From DATMBF01 sp035559595 (GTDB taxonomy: Bacteria; Bacteroidota; Ignavibacteria; UBA10030), in the NCBI GenBank assembly GCA_035559595.1, contig DATMBF010000023.1, forward strand, positions 1 through 8,361: a DNA stretch of 8,361 nt, in the 5' to 3' direction. A model generated the notes under the pieces. That model was not told where the DNA came from and did no database searches. It worked only from the letters and a program-made list of their open reading frames with translations. This document shows, piece after piece, positions 1 through 6,305 of the stretch (positions within the stretch are counted from its first letter, which is position 1; every line of letters begins with the position of its first letter). The translations under genes and the position numbers were made by a program.

Positions 1-3
1 TCG

Positions 4-32
4 TTGGAAATCGGAAGACCTTTCGGTATATT
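4..32 (+). promoter_or_regulatory. Possible sigma70-like promoter of the repair cluster
   Basis: TTGGAA at 4-9 and TATATT at 27-32 are separated by 17 bases, the classical -35/-10 spacing. Transcription would start near 39-40, just before the ATG at 41, giving an almost leaderless message; no Shine-Dalgarno sequence is visible before that ATG. The match is imperfect and lies at the window edge, so this could equally be the tail of an unseen upstream gene. It is an inference from motif spacing only. Confidence 0.22.
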
Positions 33-40
33 CTCGTTGC

Positions 41-424
41 ATGACGCGTGTTGCAGTCGGTATTCTACGCAAGAACGGCAAAATCCTTGCCTGCCGGCGG
101 AAGAAAGGAACCCGCTACGAGCTGAGGTGGGAATTCCCCGGTGGGAAGGTCGAACCCGGCGAAACCACCCTCGAATGCCTCGAACGCGAACTGCGCGAAG
201 AGCTCTCTCTTCAGATCCATAGCATCGAGCGAATGGAGTTTGAAACGTCGGAATATGAGGACGGAGGGAAATTCGAGGTAGCCTACTGTTTTATCGGCGA
301 CTACACCGGCGAGCCGAGGAACAATGTGTTTGAGGAAATTCGCTGGGTAACACTCGATGAGCTGCGAACCCTCGACATCCTCGAGGGGAACAAGCGATTT
401 GTGGCAAGATTGACTCATGAGTAG
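41..424 (+). CDS. mutT: MutT-like Nudix hydrolase (8-oxo-dGTP diphosphatase type)
   Basis: This 127-residue protein is a single Nudix domain, the usual size of MutT. The Nudix box is clear: G35, E41, R49-E50-L51 and E53-E54, preceded by the typical WEFPGGKVEPGE stretch at about 30-41. The box glycine that normally follows EE-x is Ser56, a tolerated variation. MutT enzymes hydrolyse 8-oxo-dGTP to 8-oxo-dGMP and pyrophosphate in the cytoplasm, so the oxidised nucleotide is not incorporated into DNA. That substrate is supported here by context: the next two genes encode glycosylases acting on 8-oxoG lesions. Nudix enzymes are diverse, so dCTP or another nucleotide remains possible. The ATG at 41 gives a normal N-terminus (MTRVAVGILRKNGK) with no clear ribosome site. 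The gene ends 52 bases before the mutY-like frame opens, and that gap is filled by a heptad repeat. Confidence 0.87.
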   Translation: MTRVAVGILRKNGKILACRRKKGTRYELRWEFPGGKVEPGETTLECLERELREELSLQIHSIERMEFETSEYEDGGKFEVAYCFIGDYTGEPRNNVFEEIRWVTLDELRTLDILEGNKRFVARLTHE

Positions 425-488
425 GTTGAAGGTTCGGAGATTAAAGATTGAAAATTGATGGATTGATGATTGGTGATTGAAGGGGTTG
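425..488 (+). repeat. Degenerate 7-base-period repeat (GATTGAA-like) between mutT and mutY
   Basis: The spacer is built of degenerate units resembling GATTGAA, GTTGAAG and AATTGAT. The TT of successive units falls at 426, 433, 441, 448, 455, 463, 470, 477 and 486, so the spacing is 7 or 8 bases almost throughout. The array starts directly after the mutT stop and runs over the first possible mutY start codon (TTG, 477). Short pieces of the same kind occur at about 2031-2045, and an inverted array lies at 2203-2238. It resembles the short heptameric repeats seen between genes in some bacteria; no function is evident. Confidence 0.6.
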
Positions 489-1394
489 TGGGATTTCAGC
501 AAAGACTTGAAGATTAAAACACGAGTTCGCAGTGCAATTCTTCGGTGGTACCGACGTAATCGGCGCGACCTCCCGTGGCGCAGAACGGGGGATCCCTATC
601 GCATTCTCGTCTCAGAAGTCATGCTGCAACAGACGCAGGTGAGTAGAGTTCTGCAGAAGTATCCTCTCTTCCTCAAACGGTTTCCCACGCTTACCAAGCT
701 CGCCAAATCCAGTCGTGCCGATGTGATCCGCGCGTGGCGAGGGATGGGCTACAACAATAGAGCGGTTCGATTGCGCCAACTTGCCGGGACAGTAAGCGAG
801 AATTTTGACGGCCAGATTCCCGCTTCTATCGATAAACTCATGAGTCTTCCCGGCATTGGCCGTTACACTGCACACGCTGTCGCCTGCTTCGCTTTCGATC
901 ATCGGGTTCCTGTCGTCGATACGAACATCCAGCGCGTGCTCGGAAGACTGTTCAACAACAGAAAAGAAAATGTCTGGCACATTGCAGCACGAATTCTGCC
1001 GAAGAAGCACACATACGAATGGAATCAGGCGCTGATGGAGTTCGGAGCCGTAATCTGTACTGCCCGTGCACCACGGTGCGGTGAATGTCCGGTTCGACGA
1101 GAATGTCCGAGCGCATTTCGTGCGGAAATCCGTACCTCGCTCAAGAATACCAATGAGCCGGGACGGTATGGCGTTCCCAATCGAATCTACCGCGGCAAAG
1201 TTGTGGAAATCCTCCGTTCAATGAATGGGAGGAAATCGATTTCCTCTTCTGCTGTTGTCCGGGGACTCATACCCCGCTTTTCGAAAAAGGACCACCGTTG
1301 GTTTACGAAGCTTTTGGAGGGACTCCGGCGAGATGGATTGATCTCGATGAAGAAACAGGCGAGCGGATATCTTCTGTCTCTACCCAACTCATGA
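477..1394 (+). CDS. mutY: MutY-like A/G-specific adenine DNA glycosylase, lacking Nudix-like C-domain
   Basis: This HhH-GPD base-excision enzyme would remove adenine paired with 8-oxoguanine. It shows the MutY motif SEVMLQQTQV (Ser46-Val55) with catalytic Glu47, a helix-hairpin-helix at LPGIGRYTAHAV (124-135), the catalytic Asp148 in VVDTNIQRV, and a 4Fe-4S cluster of Cys194-x6-Cys201-x2-Cys204-x5-Cys210. At 305 residues it is shorter than typical MutY (about 350). The usual C-terminal MutT-like 8-oxoG-reading domain is absent. Residues about 238-300 instead look like a winged helix ending in a hydrophobic strand. Database entries of this shape are sometimes misnamed 'HesB' iron-sulfur proteins. 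T/G mismatch glycosylase (MIG-like) is an alternative activity. The frame opens at 477 (TGA at 474-476), and the only early starts are TTG at 477, 486 and 507; 507 may be the true one because 477-488 lies in the repeat. The stop overlaps the next ATG. Confidence 0.82.
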   Translation: MKGLWDFSKDLKIKTRVRSAILRWYRRNRRDLPWRRTGDPYRILVSEVMLQQTQVSRVLQKYPLFLKRFPTLTKLAKSSRADVIRAWRGMGYNNRAVRLRQLAGTVSENFDGQIPASIDKLMSLPGIGRYTAHAVACFAFDHRVPVVDTNIQRVLGRLFNNRKENVWHIAARILPKKHTYEWNQALMEFGAVICTARAPRCGECPVRRECPSAFRAEIRTSLKNTNEPGRYGVPNRIYRGKVVEILRSMNGRKSISSSAVVRGLIPRFSKKDHRWFTKLLEGLRRDGLISMKKQASGYLLSLPNS

Positions 1395-2026
1395 AGACAA
1401 AACACAGCCATGTCATTGAGTTACTTGAACTCTATCGACTCCGCCAGGATGCAATTAAGTCAAGGCTGGAGGAATTCAAGCACGTTCCGCCGTCGGAGTA
1501 CTTCTTCGAGCTTGCGTACTGCCTTCTGACACCGCAGTCTAGCGCGGCTCATGCAGAAAAAGCTGTGGAAAAATTGAGAGAAAGCGGCTTCCCCACTTAT
1601 GCTGTCGACCCTGAACCGATCCTTCGCGAAAAAAGTAATTACATCCGCTTTCATAAGACCAAAGCACGATTGTTAGAGAGACTCAAGGAGGATTACGCGA
1701 GAATCGGCAATGCGCTATCGAACGGCAATTCGCCTTCAGAGTTGAGGGAATGGTTAGTAAAGAACGTGAGGGGCCTTGGATACAAAGAAGCAACGCACTT
1801 CCTACGTAATATCGGGCGCAATGGGGGATTGGCAATTCTCGATCGCCACATCCTCAGAAATTTGCGCCGGTTCGGGGCGATTCGCTCCCTCCCAAAGACG
1901 CTGACACGCAGGCAATACTTCCGCATCGAGCAACGATTCATAACGTTCTCCGAGCGCATCGGCATCCCAATCGACGAGCTTGACCTGCTTTTCTGGAGTA
2001 TGGAAACGGGGGAGATTAGGAAATAG
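1391..2026 (+). CDS. ogg: Ogg2-type 8-oxoguanine DNA glycosylase / AP lyase
   Basis: This 211-residue protein belongs to the Ogg2 branch of the HhH-GPD superfamily, known from archaea and some bacteria such as Thermotoga. It excises 8-oxoguanine from DNA and cleaves the abasic strand by beta-elimination. The HhH is GLGYKEATHFLRNIG (128-142) with the Schiff-base lysine Lys132, followed by catalytic Asp151 in AILDRHIL. LTPQSSAAHA (46-55) matches the conserved N-terminal family motif. The chain ends METGEIRK with a terminal lysine; in archaeal Ogg2 structures the C-terminal lysine helps form the base pocket. The ATG at 1391 overlaps the mutY stop as ATGA, implying translational coupling. An in-frame TTG at 1298 inside mutY would add 31 residues unlike the family and was not chosen. 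With the preceding genes it completes a MutT/MutY/8-oxoG-glycosylase set. Confidence 0.87.
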   Translation: MKTKHSHVIELLELYRLRQDAIKSRLEEFKHVPPSEYFFELAYCLLTPQSSAAHAEKAVEKLRESGFPTYAVDPEPILREKSNYIRFHKTKARLLERLKEDYARIGNALSNGNSPSELREWLVKNVRGLGYKEATHFLRNIGRNGGLAILDRHILRNLRRFGAIRSLPKTLTRRQYFRIEQRFITFSERIGIPIDELDLLFWSMETGEIRK

Positions 2027-2083
2027 GCTGTAGATTGAAGATTCCATGGTAGGGTGACTAAAGTTTCGATACTTTAATACGTG

Positions 2084-2149
2084 GTGGAGTGAATAATGAA
2101 AATCGCTCGCGTTGAAGATTTGGTGTGTGCTCCACGGTTTCCAGAATGA
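2084..2149 (+). other. Possible 17-codon leader ORF or gene remnant with maskable ribosome site
   Basis: An ATG at 2096 begins a 17-codon frame, MKIARVEDLVCAPRFPE, ending with TGA at 2147-2149. A plausible ribosome site, GTGGAG at 2084-2089, sits six bases before the ATG. CTCCAC at 2130-2135, inside the frame, is its perfect complement, so the message could fold to hide its own ribosome site. The peptide resembles the N-terminus of enolase-superfamily proteins (MKI-x-RVE-x-L), so it may be the stub of a lost gene rather than a leader. It has one lysine, so a lysine attenuator is unlikely. Expression is unknown. Confidence 0.25.
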
Positions 2150-2202
2150 CTCTTGACCTTATTCGTTATTGTCAATTCACCCGTCGTCCGTCAACAGCAC
2201 GA

Positions 2203-2238
2203 TAACTTACAACTTTCAACCGTCAACCGACAACTTCA
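2203..2238 (-). repeat. Degenerate 7-base-period repeat before the lysine dehydrogenase-like gene (inverted copy)
   Basis: Reading the + strand, units such as ATAACTT, ACAACTT, TCAACCG, TCAACCG and ACAACTT follow one another. Their AA-C cores are spaced exactly 7 bases from 2203 to 2231, then 6 bases to the start codon region. On the - strand this reads GTTGTCG-GTTGACG-GTTGAAA-GTTGTAA, the same family as the + strand array at 425-488. Weaker related units extend left to about 2173. The array abuts the ATG at 2239, leaving no Shine-Dalgarno sequence there. Confidence 0.55.
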
Positions 2239-3384
2239 ATGAACTACCTCATCATTGGCTCCGGACTCATGGGCAGCGCACTCGCGTTCGATCTTTCGAG
2301 ATCGGATGGCGTCTCTGGCATTACACTGGCCGACATCGACATTGACCGAGCGGAACGAGTGGCGGCCTCAATTGGCTCACCGTTGGTAAAGCCCAAGCGG
2401 GTCGACGTCAACGACTACGATGCGATCATCGAGCTCATGAATGGTCATGTCTGCTCCATCGGTGCAGTTTCTTATCGCTTCAATTATGCCCTCAGCAAGG
2501 CCGCCATCGAAGCCGGCTCGCATTACCTCGATCTTGGCGGAAATGACGAGGTTGTCGCGCGACAGATGACGTTGCATGACCTTGCTCTCCGCAACGACGT
2601 CCTGATCGTCCCGAATTGCGGCCTCGCTCCCGGCATGGCCAATGTGATTGCAGCGCGCGCGGCTGAGAAATTCGAATCGGTGGAGAACATGCGCATCCGC
2701 GTTGGTGGTCTCCCCCGGTATCCAAAGCCGCCATTGAACTACCAGCTCGTTTTTTCCGTCGAGGGACTTATCAACGAATACTCAGGGAAATCTGTCACAC
2801 TCCGGCAAGGTCGTATTACAGAAATCGAAACAATGACGGAGATTGAGTCGATTGAATTCCCGCCACCGTTCGACAAGCTCGAAGCATTTCATACTTCCGG
2901 CGGAGCTTCAACATTGCCGGCGATGTTCGAAGGAAAGGTAACGAATCTCGACTACAAGACGATCCGCTATCCGGGCCACTGCGAGCGGTTCAAGACTCTT
3001 CTTGATCTTGGCTTCGGCTCGGCTGAACCGATCACCGTCGGGAGCAACGTGATGACGGCGAAAGAGCTGTTCTACGAAATGTTGAAGAAACGTCTCTCGG
3101 GCGACAGTCCAGACGTTGTCCTCGTGAGGGTCGAGCTTGAGGGAACGAAAAACGGAACGCGAAAGACGCTCCGCTACGAGTTGATTGATTCTTACGACAC
3201 AAATACCAATATTACTGCCATGATGCGCACGACCTCGTATCCGACATCGGTCATTGCGCAACTGATCGCCCACGGATCGATCGTGGAACGCGGCGTCCTC
3301 CCACCTGAACAATGCGTTCCGTTAGACCCATTCCTCGCCGAACTCCGCAAACGCGACATCAACATCAAGGAGCAATGGTTATAA
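2239..3384 (+). CDS. Saccharopine dehydrogenase-family oxidoreductase, likely lysine 6-dehydrogenase
   Basis: This 381-residue cytoplasmic NAD(P)-dependent enzyme begins with a Rossmann fold: G7-x-G9-x-x-G12 in IIGSGLMGSALA, and Asp32 at the end of the second strand, which usually indicates NAD+ preference. The Rossmann part runs to about 130 (NCGLAPGMANVIA), followed by a substrate domain and a C-terminal return. EAFHTSGGASTLP (215-227), YKTIRYPGHCERF (239-251) and RGVLPPEQCVP (351-361) closely resemble, from memory, Geobacillus L-lysine 6-dehydrogenase (about 385 residues). That enzyme deaminates lysine at the epsilon carbon, giving a product that cyclises to piperideine-6-carboxylate. Other family members make or cleave saccharopine or carboxynorspermidine, so the substrate is inferred rather than proven. 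The ATG at 2239 directly follows a heptad repeat. The stop is three bases from the next start, so co-transcription with the YajQ-family gene is likely. Confidence 0.78.
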   Translation: MNYLIIGSGLMGSALAFDLSRSDGVSGITLADIDIDRAERVAASIGSPLVKPKRVDVNDYDAIIELMNGHVCSIGAVSYRFNYALSKAAIEAGSHYLDLGGNDEVVARQMTLHDLALRNDVLIVPNCGLAPGMANVIAARAAEKFESVENMRIRVGGLPRYPKPPLNYQLVFSVEGLINEYSGKSVTLRQGRITEIETMTEIESIEFPPPFDKLEAFHTSGGASTLPAMFEGKVTNLDYKTIRYPGHCERFKTLLDLGFGSAEPITVGSNVMTAKELFYEMLKKRLSGDSPDVVLVRVELEGTKNGTRKTLRYELIDSYDTNTNITAMMRTTSYPTSVIAQLIAHGSIVERGVLPPEQCVPLDPFLAELRKRDINIKEQWL

Positions 3385-3387
3385 TCT

Positions 3388-3885
3388 ATGCCGCAGGATT
3401 TCTCATTCGATATCGTTTCCGAAGTGAACATGCAGGAAGTCGATAACGCCTTGAACCAAGCCCGCAAAGAGATCGGGCAGCGGTACGATTTCAAGGGATC
3501 TAAGACTTCTCTCGAACTCCACCAGAAGGAAAAGAATATCACCGTCCTTTCCGATGATGAGTTCAAGCTCAAGAGTGTGCTCGATATTCTCCAATCGAAG
3601 CTGGTGAAGCGCGGTGTCCCCTTAAAAGCCATGAAATACGGAACTGTTGAGCCCGCTGCCGGTGGAACTGTGCGACAAACGATCACGCTTCAGGCCGGGA
3701 TCGACAAGGAGAATGCAAAAACCATCGTCAAGCTCATCAAAGATACCAAGCTCAAAGTGCAGGCGCAGATTATGGAGGATCAAGTGCGTGTGAGCGGAAA
3801 AAGCAAGGATGACCTTCAACAGGTGATGAAGCTTCTCCGCGATCGGAATCTTCCGTTTGCGATGCAGTTTGTCAATTATCGGTAA
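3388..3885 (+). CDS. yajQ: YajQ-family cyclic-di-GMP-binding protein
   Basis: This 165-residue protein is almost exactly the family length (E. coli YajQ about 163). The N-terminal signature FDIVSEVNMQEVDNALNQA, followed by EIGQRYDFKGSKTSLEL, and the C-terminal LLRDRNLPFAMQFVNYR end are diagnostic. The family folds as two RNP/ferredoxin-like halves; Xanthomonas and Pseudomonas homologues bind cyclic-di-GMP and influence transcription, and nucleic-acid or nucleotide binding has been reported for others. It is cytoplasmic, with no signal or membrane segment. AAGGAG at 3367-3372, within the end of the preceding gene, is a possible but distant (15-base) ribosome site. The TAA stop shares its last A with the next ATG (TAATG), so translation of the amidase is probably coupled. 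No diguanylate cyclase is visible here. Confidence 0.93.
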   Translation: MPQDFSFDIVSEVNMQEVDNALNQARKEIGQRYDFKGSKTSLELHQKEKNITVLSDDEFKLKSVLDILQSKLVKRGVPLKAMKYGTVEPAAGGTVRQTITLQAGIDKENAKTIVKLIKDTKLKVQAQIMEDQVRVSGKSKDDLQQVMKLLRDRNLPFAMQFVNYR

Positions 3886-5462
3886 TGAAGTCCTCAATCT
3901 CTATTTGCATCTGGGCGTTCCTTTTTCTGCAGACCGCAATAGCAGTTCAGCAAAAGGTCTCCGTTCAGATCGGCAACAATCCATCCGTTGCCATAGGCTC
4001 ATTTGATTCGCTTGAGGTAACCTATTGCTCGCTTGATGAATTGACATCTGCTTTAAACTTCACGACAGCCATCAACGATACGGTCGGAAAGCTGGAATTC
4101 AGAACCGGGTCGCACCGTGTCAAAGCTACCGCCAACAACCCGTTTCTTGTCATCACCGACTTGGGCAACAACACCGCTTCGGTGGTTCAGCTCCCCAAAC
4201 CCGTCAAGCTTGTCGGGAAGAAGTTCTTTGTCCCTCTTCCTCACTTCTCAATGTTTCTTGACAACTTCTGGGAAGGGACAATCTCGTATACCGACACAAC
4301 GCGCACCCTTGCATTTGTTGTCACGTCAACTGTTCCGGAGTTTGACATCACGGGGATCGAAATCGAGTCACGATTGAATGGCTACCTCATTACCGTGTTG
4401 GCCAGCCGAAAGCTTGGAGAGATGGAGGCATGGCTCAAACCGGATGGCTGGCTGTTCTTAACGGTCGCAAATGCAAAGGCCGACACCATTGCCATCGCTC
4501 AGGTAAAACCGATGGGAGCAGTGAGACAAATTCTAACATTTCAGTCGCCAACCTCCGTCCAGCTGACATTCAAAGTCGCGCCGGATGTCGTTCAGGCGGA
4601 AGTTACTCCCGAACCCGGGACAAACAACCTTTTGCTTTCCCTTCGCACGCAATCGGAAGCTGAAAAGGCCGAGCTTGAACGAAGAAGACAAGCCCTCATC
4701 CGTGAGAAACTCGAAAAGGAAAGATCACGAGCAAAGTTGGATGTAATCGTGATCGACGCAGGACACGGAGGGAAAGATCCGGGAACGATCGGTGTGGGAG
4801 GAACGCGGGAAAAGGATGTCACCATTGCAGTGGCTCTTGAACTCGGAAAACTCATCGAGAAGAACTTGAAAGACGTGAAGGTGGTCTACACGAGAAAAGA
4901 CGATAGGTTCATTGAGTTATATCGCCGAACGCATATTGCTAATGAGGCGGGCGGGAAGCTTTTCGTGAGCATCCACTGCAACTCCACGGAGCGGAAACCC
5001 TCAGCGCAGAATGGATTCGAGATCTACCTTTTGCGGCCTGGTCGGACATCCGAGGCAATTGCCATCGCCGAACGTGAGAACTCGGTTATCAAATTAGAGG
5101 AGGGATACGAGCAGAGATATCAGGAGCTCACGGAGGAAAACTTCATCCTCGTGACGATGGCTCAAAGTGCCTTCATGAAGTACAGCGAACGATTTGCCGA
5201 GGTGGCTGCCGAGGCGATGGCAAAGCATCTGAAGATTAAGAATAGCGGTGTAAAGCAGGCAGGATTCTACGTGTTAGTCGGTGCATCGATGCCGAACGTG
5301 CTTGTGGAGACCGGCTATCTTTCCAACAGACAGGAAGAGAAGGTGCTTCGCAGCAAGGAGGGTCAGAAGAAGATTGCCGAGGCGTTATTCGAAGGAATTA
5401 AGGACTACAAGAAAATCTACGAGCAAGCGCTTCACCATGGCAAAGCCAGCGGTGCTCAGTAA
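3885..5462 (+). CDS. amiC: Exported N-acetylmuramoyl-L-alanine amidase (Amidase_3, AmiC-like)
   Basis: This 525-residue zinc amidase would cut the bond between N-acetylmuramic acid and L-Ala of peptidoglycan during cell separation or wall turnover. Residues 1-20 form a signal peptide ending TAIA. Residues about 25-147 resemble a copper-amine-oxidase N-terminal-like domain (GKKFFVPLPHFSMFLDNFWEG, strand TRTLAFVV). Residues about 152-254 are beta-rich and AMIN-like, probably for wall or septum targeting. A charged helical linker (256-284) leads to Amidase_3 at 285-510. Zinc ligands are His294 (DAGHGGKDPG), Glu309 (TREKDV) and His364 (SIHCN); the catalytic glutamate is Glu475 (VLVETGYLSN). A segment at about 400-440, between the third ligand and the catalytic motif, sits where AmiA/B/C enzymes carry the autoinhibitory helix relieved by EnvC/NlpD-type activators; whether it does so here is inference. 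Its ATG overlaps the yajQ stop. No convincing terminator follows. Confidence 0.92.
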   Translation: MKSSISICIWAFLFLQTAIAVQQKVSVQIGNNPSVAIGSFDSLEVTYCSLDELTSALNFTTAINDTVGKLEFRTGSHRVKATANNPFLVITDLGNNTASVVQLPKPVKLVGKKFFVPLPHFSMFLDNFWEGTISYTDTTRTLAFVVTSTVPEFDITGIEIESRLNGYLITVLASRKLGEMEAWLKPDGWLFLTVANAKADTIAIAQVKPMGAVRQILTFQSPTSVQLTFKVAPDVVQAEVTPEPGTNNLLLSLRTQSEAEKAELERRRQALIREKLEKERSRAKLDVIVIDAGHGGKDPGTIGVGGTREKDVTIAVALELGKLIEKNLKDVKVVYTRKDDRFIELYRRTHIANEAGGKLFVSIHCNSTERKPSAQNGFEIYLLRPGRTSEAIAIAERENSVIKLEEGYEQRYQELTEENFILVTMAQSAFMKYSERFAEVAAEAMAKHLKIKNSGVKQAGFYVLVGASMPNVLVETGYLSNRQEEKVLRSKEGQKKIAEALFEGIKDYKKIYEQALHHGKASGAQ

Positions 5463-5588
5463 CCCTCCAACCGCGAACCTCACCCACCTACTTTCGCTCT
5501 TTACCCCTACGCGGCCGATTTTGCCCCCGCGACGGAAATCCCCGAGACACAGTTTTTAGATAACCCACACTAAATGTGTTGTGGAAGT

Positions 5589-6305
5589 TTAGGGAAAAAG
5601 TCTTTGCGCGACGGCACGACCCGTGCGCAAGAAAACCTCAACAACTCCGCGCAACCGTGTCAGTGGGGCACGCTGCATAGAGGGGAGATCGGGCACCGTT
5701 CGGGGCAGAACATGAAGCGTTACATTGCCGATGTCGTACCGCTCGTTGGTCGGTCGAAATGGCTCGCCTGTCAACTCACCGTGTAGCCGGTAGAAGGCAT
5801 CGGTGACCGCAACGTACTCGTTCGATGTAACGGAGTTTTTCAGTAGTCGATGTACCAGGATGACATCCTCTCCTGCCAACTCCTCATGATTCCTGATGCG
5901 CTTGAAGAGCGCCTCCCCGTAGTGGACAACGGCCTTCAACCGCAATTCGCCGATATGCCGGCACGCTTCACACAAACATCCCCCATCCGTCGTGCGGATG
6001 AGCTTACGCTGTGTTTCGTGGAATGCGTCGAAAAAACTGTGGACTTGACGATAGACCGAGCGTGCCGCTGCCTGCGGGTCGGGCTCTGCCACCGCATACA
6101 AAAACACCGCGTCGCCCTCGAACTTGGAGAGCTGCAGCGGGTATTCCGCCTCTGCCACCACAGTCTCCAGCAACGTACTAATGATCTCCTCAGCGTGTAG
6201 TAGACTCAACATACGGAGCTTGAGGAACTGCGTGTAGCCCGAAACGTCTGCGATCACCAGACAGACCTTTTTAACACCCTGTATCGAAACGGTTGAGGTT
6301 GCCAT
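5589..6305 (-). CDS. DUF2652 protein, class III nucleotidyl cyclase-like fold, probably degenerate
   Basis: This 238-residue cytoplasmic protein shows the class III adenylate/guanylate cyclase frame. Asp20 in LVIADVSGYTQFL and Asp65 in KFEGDAVFLYA match the two metal-binding aspartates, and Lys61 matches the purine-specifying lysine. In GEDVILVHRLLKN (145-157), which aligns with the cyclase G-x-x-V-N-x-A-x-R motif, the transition-state asparagine is replaced by Ile149 while Arg153 is kept. Cyclase activity is therefore doubtful; nucleotide binding or sensing is more likely. Cys110, Cys112 and Cys115 (CLCEAC) form an insertion not found in ordinary cyclases, possibly a metal or redox site. The layout matches DUF2652 as I recall it; no function is established for that family to my knowledge. 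The ATG at 6305 has no Shine-Dalgarno sequence. It converges on the amidase gene, with 126 bases between stops. Confidence 0.75.
   Translation of the reverse strand: MATSTVSIQGVKKVCLVIADVSGYTQFLKLRMLSLLHAEEIISTLLETVVAEAEYPLQLSKFEGDAVFLYAVAEPDPQAAARSVYRQVHSFFDAFHETQRKLIRTTDGGCLCEACRHIGELRLKAVVHYGEALFKRIRNHEELAGEDVILVHRLLKNSVTSNEYVAVTDAFYRLHGELTGEPFRPTNERYDIGNVTLHVLPRTVPDLPSMQRAPLTRLRGVVEVFLRTGRAVAQRLFP

Noticed and set aside
65..502. Minus-strand 145-codon frame opposite mutT
   Set aside because: It mirrors the clear Nudix coding frame, shows no recognisable motif and reads through the repeat spacer.
1298..1390. Upstream TTG start that would lengthen the Ogg2-type protein by 31 residues
   Set aside because: The extra residues lie inside the mutY frame and do not look like the family N-terminus; the ATG at 1391 with the ATGA overlap is more economical.
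2153..2175. TTGAC...GTCAA inverted repeat considered as an operator or promoter
   Set aside because: It has only five pairs with a 13-base spacer and no correctly spaced -10 box; no specific regulator can be suggested.
3192..3686. Minus-strand 164-codon frame across the dehydrogenase/yajQ junction
   Set aside because: It overlaps two confidently recognised genes and has low-complexity serine-rich content typical of a shadow frame.
5510..5531. Possible terminator hairpin after the amidase (CGCGG at 5510-5514 with CCGCG at 5527-5531)
   Set aside because: The stem is only 5 pairs with a 12-base loop and no T run follows on either strand; the T5 at 5553-5557 is too far away.
5565..5584. Imperfect hairpin (CCACAC/GTGTTGTGG) between the convergent genes
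   Set aside because: The stem is broken by a bulge and lacks a T run for either gene, so a bidirectional terminator cannot be claimed.
5850..6200. Plus-strand 116-codon frame opposite the DUF2652 gene
   Set aside because: The minus-strand frame holds conserved cyclase-like motifs; this one has none.
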